DNA of 64,000 nucleotides from contig OX459095.1 in NCBI GenBank assembly GCA_949775045.1, positions 33,528,564-33,592,563 on the forward strand, in the 5' to 3' direction. The notes beneath the pieces are model-generated. The model did no database searches. It had not been told where the DNA came from and saw only the letters and a program-made list of their open reading frames with translations. This DNA is from Metridium senile (taxonomy: Eukaryota; Cnidaria; Anthozoa; Actiniaria; Metridiidae). The translations under genes and the position numbers were made by a program. Shown piece after piece: positions 54,937 to 64,000 of this stretch. The first letter of the stretch is position 1; each line of letters starts with the position of its first letter.

Positions 54937-57857
54937 ATGGCATACTTCGATTACGACAGGGAATACACACAAACTGAACTGTTTGACTGGGTAATCGCCG
55001 AACTGGCTGTTTGCAGGGCCAATGGGTTCGATAGTATGGCAGCAATGCTTGACAATTATCAGCAAATGATCAACTTAGCACAGAGCAGACAGTCTGATGT
55101 ACTGTGGGTGCCACGGTTGCCATCCGAAAGGCTGACAAGTATGATAAAGAACAAGATGATGCGACACTCCAAAAAAATCATGTACATCTTAGCAAGACAG
55201 GAGAGTCCCAAAGGAAACGACGACGACGACGACCTAAACACCGACGTACAATTTAAGGGACAGGCAGACAGATGCCCTGAGTGTCTGCAAGTAAAAGCTC
55301 ACTTGAAAGCCCATTTGATGAGCGCCAAGCATGGCTGGACAGAGGAGCATTACAATAGATGGAAGGGCACAAGAGCTAGGTCACAAGAACTGCCTCAAAA
55401 GTACTGCCGCTACCAAGTGGAGGAAGGAAGGATGTGCTCGTGGAAGGGCCAAAGATTAGACATGCACCTCAAAAGGAAACATAATATACATCCCAACTCA
55501 ATAGTGTACCAACAACTCTACAAAAACAGCAGCAAGCCACATGTGACGTCCACGACCACAACTAATGAACCAGCAATAACAGAAATCATTCAGAGTCCGC
55601 TGAGCTCACAGAATTCACCAGGGAGCGACGATATCCCCATTGGACTACTTTGCAGGAGAAACAAAGCAGCTCGTAAAAGAATACTGCAGTCTGATGTAAG
55701 TAGATGCAGAATGTCTCATAGATGTAAAAGTAATTTACTAAGTCATTGTAACATTATTTCTAGAGCGAAGATGAGATGCCAACACCAAAAGTATCAAAAT
55801 CTCCTGCTTGTGGCAGTGAAGAATTAGATGACTCGATCCAACCTGAAACTGTACCAGACGCTGGTGGTCATGTACAAGCACAAGAAGAAACAGAACTACT
55901 ACACTCAAAAGATGACAAAACAGAAGACAAAGATAAAGAAGGTGAAGAAACACAAGACAAAGATAAAGAAGATGAAGAAACGGACGAGGACGAGACTCAA
56001 GATGAGGAAACGGACGAGGAAGAAACTCAAGATGAAGAAACTCAAGATGAAGAAACTCAAGATGAAGAAACGGAGAAGGAAGAAAAAGAAAACGAGGTAC
56101 AGGCAGAGGCAAAGGATAATGACAGAGACACAGAATCACTGGGGGAGTTTGGCCCCTATTGCGTCACGTACGATGCCGTGCAACTCTATATAAAGGAATT
56201 TAACAAACACCTAACTACACCTGACGGTGGGTGTAAAGACCCTGAGCAAATCAGGCAAAAGTGTGCTCAGGTAAGTTGGAGTAAAGGCAGTTGAGAAATA
56301 GCTTTAAAGCACTTTGTAATGCAATCTTTGCTTACCTTTGATAGATGAAACGCATTTATGATACCCTTGGAAACCCAAAAGTGGCAAAAGACTTCTTCAA
56401 GAAGGACGACATATACAACAAGTTCGTAAAGACACAACTAACGAATGGTATGACGATTAACACTCTGAACGTGTACTTCTATACCCTCCGAGATTTTGCC
56501 TTGTTCTGCAAATCGAATCTGTCTCCGGACAAGCAGGTACAATTGAATATGTTGTGTAATGTGCGATGTGTATATCCTCTCATTGCTGTTAATGTTTTCA
56601 TTGCCAGATGAAAGACGTCATTGAGAGTTTGGTTGAGAGTATTCCCAACTGGCGCCAGTCCCTTAACAAGCAACGCCAGATCCAAAAGTCCCAAAGGAAG
56701 TGGAAAGAACGAGAGTATATACCAACGCCCGAAGAAATGAAGGAAATGAAGACCTGCAAACACGCCCGAAGCTGTCAGAAGTACCTTTTAAAAAGGCCAG
56801 CAAACTTGGAGGAGGCTGTAGACAGCCGTAACTACGTCATGTTTTTGATATCAACACAGAATGCTAACCGAGCTGGACTACTTTCGAACATGACAATTGG
56901 TGATGTAAGAGACAACCAGAGAATAGAAAGGGCGAAGAGGGTCATTCACATAGCAAGTCACAAGACTGTGACAAGCTATGGAGGTAAGTGTAGAATACTG
57001 TCTCCGCAGTTGATTTAAAAACGTTATCTAATACCAATCTCCCTTTTCTCACAGGTGCATTGATCAACCTAACTGAGGAACTTTATCTTAACCTATGGAG
57101 ATACATTAGAGGCGCCAGAGAGATGTTGTGGAAAGTCAAGTACCCCACAGACAAGGTATTCATCTCCATGATTGGTGCTCCCATGAAGAGCAACACTATC
57201 AACCAAGCTCTGAAACAGTTCTGCCAAAAGACTCTAGTCCTAGACGAAGCGAAACTCAAAAGGTTCTCTAACACAATGGTACGCAAGGCAACCGTGACCA
57301 ACACTAGAGACAACGTGGATAAAGTGAAAGGGAATCTGGCCACCCTCATGCTACACTCTGTAAATACCGCCAATGCCAGTTACGACTTGCCGGATAAAAT
57401 TCAAAAGGCTGCAAGTGGCCATGACGTGGTGCTTAACCTGTACGCTACACCGTCAAAGAAGCAACCGACACCGACAGAGACAACAAGATTTGAGACCACA
57501 TTGAAACTTGAAATGGAAGTAGAGAATAAAGGCGAAGAACAACAACCCGACTCACAAGAAACCATGGTCCCTGAGTCCATCGTGACGTCGACAAATACCA
57601 TCCCCCCGTCTCCACCGCAAGGAAGTAGAAGTGTTACATTTGCCACTCGAAGAGCTTGGACAAAGGAAGACACTGATATTATAATGGAGGAGGCAGGCAG
57701 TATCATTGAAGGCCCCGTGAGAGCAACCAGGCTAAACATCCAATCAAGGATTGCTCAGTCAAAGCGATTGCGACAGATCGCCAACAAGGAGGGAGCTGGC
57801 AGACTTTTTGAAAAAATAAAGTCCATCAAGAAGAGTTTGGAGAAGGGAAAGCTGTAA
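54937..57857 (+). CDS. YR copy 3: intact zinc-finger tyrosine recombinase
   Basis: Five exons (54937-55695, 55764-56270, 56345-56536, 56608-56983, 57055-57857) join in phase to 878 aa. Order: N-terminal helical region (MAYFDYDREYT); finger 1 C113/C116/H126/H132; finger 2 C157/C167/H177/H182; acidic repeat (EETQDEETQDEE); HLTTPDGGCKD; core-binding domain over exons 3-4; catalytic residues R574 (NANRAGLLSNMT), K605 (ASHKTV), R688 (TMVRKATV), H712 (LMLHS) and Y721 (ASYDL); SANT-like WTKEDTDII; basic tail. T685 stands where HxxR recombinases have His. The family breaks and rejoins DNA through a 3'-phosphotyrosine. Being open and spliced, this may be the active source copy. Crypton-like is the nearest known type, but the zinc fingers and SANT tail set it apart. 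Confidence 0.88.
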
Positions 57858-58860
57858 ACATTAAAGTAAACATTATATAATCTGTATCTACAAGTTCGAG
57901 TTATTTATACAAAGAAAGTAATGTATAAGAGAGTATATAATCTATAAGAGAGTATGTTTATGAGTACATTATGTAATAGAAGTAAACGTTCTATTATTAT
58001 TATGTAAGTTAATATATTTCAGTGATAAATAATATATAAGAGAAGTAAGAAATAAAAAGATTTGACATGGAGTTGTATTGAGTCAAATAATAAAAAATTT
58101 CCCGTCACAATCATTAAAAAGGACATCATAACTGTATAGTAGAAACGTTGAGCAACATATTTGGTCACCTTAGACTTACCCGCATCTGCCCTCGTTTCCA
58201 TGTTTTTTTTAACTATCTTTTTCTGAAACTCAACGAAGTTTATCTACCCAATATTTTGATTATTCAACTATGTTCAATAGGTGGTCTTATAGGTCTGACA
58301 TAGATGTACCAGCACAGGGAAGAACTAAGCTCTGCATCACATTTTCACTCTGGTATAACGGTGTAAACATGCTACCGACAACCTGACATACGAGGTTTTG
58401 ACGGTCATATCTCACAAGGTTTTTAAGCCACACCCTTTATACTCTCAGGGTTAGTTGTACTCCTAACGTACTACACGCTGTACGAGTATGAAGTCTGTCG
58501 AGTGAAACGTTGGCTTACCCTGGCACTCCAAACATCGTAACAAAGGTGGTACATTTTTACAAACTCGCTTTGCCCCAATCCCCAAGCCAATTATTATGTG
58601 TGGCACACTACTAATGTGCTACAGATACACAAAGTTTGAATCCATAGAAATAGAGTTATGTTATAAAAAAACGTCAATTTTTTGCTGAAAAACTTGATTT
58701 TAAGATGGACATAACTCCAACCCTATTGAATATTATGGGATACCTGTCTACCCTAGAATAGTACTGACTGTGGACTATACAATGGCATAACAAACATGAT
58801 TAAATAGTATAAAAGGAACAAAGATAAAAAGGTTTGAAAATAATACAAATACATGTGCAC
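57858..58860. other. 3' flank of YR copy 3
   Basis: No gene. The start (tataatctgtatctacaagt) matches the flank of the relic at 2780. It runs into the tgcac/gaccg block. Confidence 0.6.
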
Positions 58861-59020
58861 CGTGCACGGTCGCTGTGCAGTCGCTGTGCGACCAAAAACC
58901 TGCAAATCGACCTGTGCATATGCACATAGACCGATTAACCCTAGGGTACGGTCGATGTGCAGGTTTTTGGTCTATGTGCATTTCTGTGCGGTCTTTGTGC
59001 AATGCAAATCGACCGTAAGC
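58861..59020. repeat. Nested palindrome at the YR element boundary
   Basis: Inner arms tgcacatagaccg (58921-58933) and cggtcgatgtgca (58949-58961) flank a 15-bp spacer holding CCCTAGGG. Outer arms gaccaaaaacctgca (58890-58904) and tgcaggtttttggtc (58959-58973) are perfect complements. This arm-spacer-arm layout is what tyrosine-recombinase core sites look like; that reading is inference. Confidence 0.75.
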
Positions 59021-59024
59021 ACGC

Positions 59025-59057
59025 CCCTAACCCTAAACCCTAAACCTTAACCCTAAC
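59025..59057 (+). repeat. CCCTAA array at 5' edge of YR copy 4
   Basis: About five CCCTAA/CCCTAAA/CCTTAA units, followed by 'agttatcggtcgcact'. It directly follows the palindrome block, so copy 3's 3' boundary and copy 4's 5' boundary abut. Confidence 0.88.
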
Positions 59058-62000
59058 CATAGTTATCGGTCGCACTCGTACACACATCTGCATATGCGAC
59101 CTTTTTCGCATAACTCGAAGATAACTTGATAATTTATTCATTTTTCTTTGATAGATGGATAGTATTTGAGTTTTTACACTAAACCTGTAAGTTTGGAGCT
59201 AACCCTATGTAACCCGGCCTAATCCTGGGACTTTGAAAATACCCAAATATCAAAAATATTGTCCTACTTTGGAATTTTACTGTGGCTCTCCTATTGGCTC
59301 AATTCAAAAGTTATACAGCTAGGGTTGTAGAGCAAGGGTTATACTATATGGTCACCAAGTTTGGACTTAAACCAAGCTTTCAGAAAAAAGTGACATAGGT
59401 TAGAGCTAAGACCACTAAAGCACTACTGTAGTTGATTCCTGTACAAATCTTATTTTTCTAAGTGATCCAATACTAAAACTTTAAAGGCTTATAACTTTAC
59501 GAATATTGATTGAGATGTCGAAGGTACCAATGGACGCCGGGGGATGATATCTTTCCAACGAGGTATAGCACGCTTGATTCGGCCCAGTCCTTCCTCATTT
59601 TTGGACACTTTGGAAAAAAACCCGATTTTTCAAAAAGTCCGGAAATGTTTCTAAGTGCTTTTTTTTCTTCACTTTTTTCACACTAGAACTTAGTAATTTT
59701 CACAAAAGGTGCGTATCATCGCCTAGTATATGTCATAAAGTTTTTGTAAGTGAGGCTCAAAATCTCATTTTTTTATTAAAGTTTTTATGTTTTTTTTTTG
59801 CATGTTTTTCCAGAGTCTCCCAAAAATTCCAGTTCAAATAGTTTGAATATTTTCTTGTATGGATGTATTGATCAATACAAGGGCTTCATTTCGTACATAC
59901 ATTTGTTTCAGGAATGACGTAACTTTGAGGTTTTCCGTCGTAAATTTCCAAAATGGAGGTTTTGACAAAGGCGAAAAGTACAACTTTCAAAACACTACTC
60001 CTCCAATATTCAACAGATCATGTTTAAACTTCAATATGTTGTAGCCCTCGGTCCCAGGCCTATGCAGTTTGCATCTCATGAATAAATTATAAATTCCTAT
60101 TGTGTTATGAGTTTTTGAAGTTTTGCATTTTTCGACCAATAGAAACTCAGGGTTTTAATTTATGCACGCAATTTTTTAGGGCGTGGCAGATCTAATCAAG
60201 AGTAACATTTCCTAAAAGTTTGATGTCATATTACCAAGTATTTCCTTGGTTACGATTTTTTGAGTGGTATTCATGAAAGTTCAAAAGAACAGCCCCTAAT
60301 ATATGCATGACGTTTTAATCCAAATAAGGGTCCGCAACCTTAAATCGCAAGATCCGCTATATATCTCCAAAGTAAAGCCCAAAATAAGTTAATTGAACAA
60401 ATCCTAAGTTTGGAATTAATTTTTTTTTAAACTTTTCTAAAAAATCCCAATCTCATTAAAATTTCAACCAATCAGGTTTCAGTTTGGTTAAACAAAAGAC
60501 CTAATGTGGGGCACTAACATACGTCAATACCACGTGTTAACGGTAAATACTCACGAAGATATACACGTGCAAACTTGCGAGTTTTTTAGAAAAAAAAGTT
60601 CAAAGTGAAAGGTCCTTAAATTTGACCTATGACCTTGACCTTCAAAATACGTGATCGCTTGAGCCCACGTGATACACTAAAAAAAAAAAATTTCCAAAAG
60701 ATGCATAATTTCCTGAGATAATTTTTTTTTTGGAAAAATTCATAAAACAAAGCCTTTTGACCTTTGACCCCAAATCTTTTTTTGTGAGCCCACGTGATAC
60801 TGGGCTATCCAATCAGAGAGTTTATAAGGATTTGATCAAAATTTACTGTGTTTTTACAAGGATTTTGTTGTGTTTATTCGAGGGGGTACCCCCCCCCCCC
60901 CCCCCGGAAGATGCCCACCCTGGATTTTTATGTGTCCATCAAAATTGTTCTACTCGTAGCATAGAACAATAATAAATTGTTCATTGTTCCAAATGGACCA
61001 GTTATGGCTAACTCTGAGGTCTTGAATATTGCATTTTTGCCAAATTCAAAGCTCTGTTGCTTAGCAACCAGGACGAATTGATTGATTTTTATTCCAACCT
61101 CGCATAGATGTGTCTACGGACTATCAGCCAGTGCTAGTGCGCAGTCCAGGGTGTGCGGTTATGTGGAGATAGGGCAGTTTGAAATCTGGAAAAAGTAGAG
61201 TGGCACTTGGTGCTCTGTTGCTTAGCAACCAAGACGAATTGATTGATGAAAGTCAGGCTTCACATAGATATTTCCACGGACTATATACCTAACCCTAACT
61301 CTATCCCTAAACCTAACCTTAATACTAAGATATTGCTGTTTGAAATCTGGGAAACTTTAAATGGCACTTAGAAATATTTTCAACGAATTCCTACAAAAAC
61401 AGCATTTTCAAAGCTCTGTATCTCAAACACTCAATATTATACCAATCTTTACAATACTTACATAACAGGTAGTATGGAGGGTCTGCTTGGTAACTGTTGT
61501 CATATCAAACATAGAATCGTTAATGTAATTGTACTTTGGGGGAGGTCGAAAGTTGAAAAAGGCACTTCCGGTTGGTCAAGCTGAAAATTTTATGTAAAGT
61601 CTAAAAACCTCTATAAAAAATTCCACATTTTACCAATAGTTTTGAAACTCTGTCAAATGATGTACCAGCATCTATTGCAATTTGTGTTAATGTTTTAAAT
61701 AATTTGAAATGAATGCGAATATTTTTCAGATTTTTGAATAATAAAAAAAGAAACATCTGTCAGATATTCCAGTTATCAATTTTGGAGTTGTATTTCAAAG
61801 ACCTTATCAATAGCAACAAGTGTGCATAGTATCAAGCTTTTTAATTGTAAAGCCTTTGTTTTACAGTATTTTGAATTTCGTTAAAATTTAGTAAATAAAA
61901 ATTCATAAATTATTCAGGTTTTTTTTAAACGCTTTGTCCTTGAAGCATCAAGTGCTGGGGGATGCTAGGTATTTTTAAAAAAAGTTTCAAAGAGATTGAG

Positions 62001-62293
62001 CCAATCGTTGTATAAAAAAATGGAGAATAAGTACTTTTTTTTTAACTGGGCTTCCTTTGTACTTAGCACGTGGCCATTTTGTCACTGTTTTGTTTACTCA
62101 CGGAAGTTATGTATTTTCGTCATCAAAACTTGCTCCTGGCAACAAACAAACCAGCCAGTTGTCAAGGTAAGTCATCAGTGCTTCATGTCAATCACGTTGC
62201 TAGGGTTACGCCCTTTTAGATGACGTCATTTACCGGAAGTTGTAACTAAAAACCATTTTTCCATCTTTTTTCACGTAGTTCTTCGCAAAAAAG
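59058..62293 (+). promoter_or_regulatory. 5' flank and leader of YR copy 4
   Basis: Aligns with 3890-6413 but has ~700 extra bases (about 60880-61600: poly-C run, RFX-like palindromes at 61056-61068 and 61217-61229, CCTAACC-like words near 61286). Receptor-like sites lie at 60623-60642 and 60758-60771. An exon ends at 62166 with donor GTAAGT; an acceptor (cacgtag) lies at 62279, 15 bp before the ATG. Confidence 0.7.
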
Positions 62294-64000
62294 ATGGCTT
62301 TTTTCAATTATGACCTAAACTACACGCCCAAAGAGTTGTACGACTGGGTGATAGGTGAAATTGCAGTAGCGAAACAGCTGAATCTAAGTAGTTTGACTAC
62401 CTTTCTGGAGATATTTCAAGCCCAACTGAACAAGAAAAACGTCGACAATGGGAAGCCATTGTGGATTCCCACTTTGCCATCCGAGGCAACAGTAAGAAAG
62501 ATAAAGGAGCGGATGTTAGCGTTTAGTAGAAAGGTCATGGGCTCGGTTGACAAGGGAAGGGACAACCTCGGCGATGCAGTACCAGTATTGGCCTTCACTG
62601 GCCAGTCAGGGAAATGCCCCGAATGTCTAGAGTTTAAAGCCCATCTGAAGGCTCACTTGATGAGCTCCCGCCACAAATGGACCGAAAGGCACTACAACAC
62701 CTGGAAGAGTGACGTCCCACCCAAGCAGCAACCCACTAAAAACGACAAAAACTGCCACTATGTCTCCCCGGATCATGGGATCAAGTGCGCGTGGAGGGGG
62801 GAGAGGCTGGACATGCACCTCAAGAGGAGGCATACCTTAAAAGTAGAAGACCACCAATACAGGGACCTAATTAGTAAGGGAAAAGATGCAAGACCCACAT
62901 CAACAACAACAAACAACACCACCTCCACTACATCGGCCAGGCCCTCGACAACAAGGAGAAGCTCCATCGCGAGTGCATCACCACAGAGTGATGCACCGCT
63001 GATGGAGCTTCTCGCAAGGCCCCGATCATCGAAGCGAAGGCTAATCGAGTCATCACACGAAGAAGTGCCGAAGCTAAAAGGAAAGAAGAGAAAGATAAGC
63101 AAAAAATACTTCTCCGACGAGTCGTCCAGCGACGAGGGACAAGTCAAAATTACAAAGAAGGACTTGAAGGACGCCCTTGCAACAGTGATTCCACCACCAC
63201 CACCACCACCAGTGATAGAACAAGAGTCACCAGTGCTCCAGAAAGCACCAGCAATAGAGACATACCTAGACGACAAAGCTGAAGACGATGAAGAAGAAGG
63301 GTCGACAGAAGAGGAAGAGGAAGGCTCGACAGAAGAGGAAGATGAAGAAGAGGAAGAAGATGAAGATGAAGAAGAAGATGATGAAGAGGAAGAAGAAGGA
63401 AAAGAAGAAGAAGGGTTAGAAAGTTTAAACACGGACGCAGCCTCTGGAACGGATGACGGAAGGGGAGAGTTTGGTAAAGACTTCAAACCGAACAACACGA
63501 TCGAGGTTCTCATCAAAGGTTTTAATTATTACATGACCACCCCCGATGGGGGGTGCAAAGAGAACCACCAAATCAAGCAGCGTTGTGGTCAGGTAAGATG
63601 TCAAGAGAGTAGATATCATTATGTAAAAGAACCTTCGTTTAACATGTTCTAATTTTTTTTATAGTTGAAAGCTATCTACGAGGCTGTGGGGAAGCCAGAT
63701 GATGCAACGGTGTTTTTCGATAAAGACAGGATCTACCAATTATTCTTCCAACCCAAACTTAAGGAAGTAACGTGCAACACGATGTATGTTTATTTATACA
63801 CGCTCCGTGACTTTGCCACCTATGTCAACTTCACTTGCTCACCTAACAAGGACCTTGGTGATGCGATCAATCGACTTCTCCAAAGCATACCTGGGTGGAG
63901 AAAAAGCATAAAGAAACCACAAAGAGTACAGGTTGCCCAGAGAAAATGGAATGAGAGGAAGACTTTGATCACCCCAGAGGAAATAAAACAGATGAAGGTC
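62294..64000 (+). CDS. YR copy 4: zinc-finger tyrosine recombinase, 5' part (runs off window)
   Basis: Exon 1 is 62294-63592, exon 2 begins at 63665 and is open to the window end. MAFFNYDLNYT start; finger 1 CPECLEFKAHLKAHLMSSRH, finger 2 with paired Cys before RGERLDMHLKRRH; Ser/Thr-rich and proline runs; long Glu/Asp tract (~63280-63420); YMTTPDGGCKE. Exon 2 gives LKAIYEAVGKPDDATVFFDK and a core-binding helix set ending TPEEIKQMK. No frame break is visible, unlike copy 1, to which it is closest. The catalytic domain lies beyond the edge, so integrity of the enzyme cannot be judged. Confidence 0.85.

Noticed and set aside
55738..56139. Reverse-strand 133-aa frame with LHLEFLHLEF repeats
   Set aside because: Antisense of the acidic repeat in exon 2 of the intact YR gene.
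58775..59050. Short frames over the tgcac/gaccg block
   Set aside because: They arise from palindromic repeat sequence; no start context or domain.
62773..63516. 247-aa poly-Ser open frame on the reverse strand
   Set aside because: Antisense of the Glu/Asp tract of YR copy 4; no domain and no splice context.
1..64000. tRNA or rRNA genes
   Set aside because: No A/B-box pairs with a plausible cloverleaf and no rRNA core words were recognised by eye; a covariance-model scan would be needed to exclude them fully.

Overview
This is AT-rich metazoan DNA with spliced genes, consensus GT-AG introns, TTAGGG/CCCTAA-type repeats and dense transposon debris. The protein families suggest a marine invertebrate, most likely a cnidarian; the species cannot be read from the sequence. 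Frequent CCCTAA runs fit a subtelomeric position, but this is inference. Apart from one orphan MAM-domain exon, essentially every supported gene belongs to a mobile element.

Two stories dominate. The first is a family of tyrosine-recombinase (YR) genes, all on the + strand. Their architecture is: acidic/helical N-terminus, two C2-x9-H2 zinc fingers, low-complexity acidic linker, a TPDGG core-binding segment, YR catalytic domain, SANT/Myb-like C-terminus. Copies are a relic tail (2245-2421), copy 1 (6414-7955 continuing at 31205-32380, broken), YR-2 (36089-39279, divergent), YR-3 (39352-43412 and 46744-47727, divergent, broken, chimeric), copy 3 (54937-57857, five exons, apparently intact, 878 aa) and copy 4 (62294 to the window edge). 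The copy-1-type members share a long 5' flank that begins at a short CCCTAA array and carries conserved nuclear-receptor-like sites and a non-coding first exon.

The second story is a three-level nest inside YR copy 1. Element B (7956-31204; 3-bp AAA duplication; TIR starting TAGTCTAGTGG) is Academ-like and encodes one large multi-exon protein. Its coding exon is in turn split by element C (9831-26373; 16,543 bp; 153-154 bp TIRs; TA duplication). Removing C plus one TA restores B's reading frame. Element C carries four genes whose exons join in consistent phase: a PB1/zinc-knuckle protein, an IS630-Tc1-mariner-type DD37E transposase, an EXO1-like 5' nuclease fused to a HIRAN domain (580 aa, catalytic residues intact), and a 1,250-aa SANT protein that looks like a second, unclassified transposase. 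This giant cargo-bearing, TA-flanked element is the best candidate for an undescribed system. A 3.1-kb decayed relative of B (43490-46624; TAT duplication) sits in an intron of YR-3.

The rest is a MULE/SWIM-type relic with a PB1 domain (49640-51590), several MITEs and foldback elements, minisatellites, and long non-coding flanks. No rRNA, tRNA or CRISPR was recognised.
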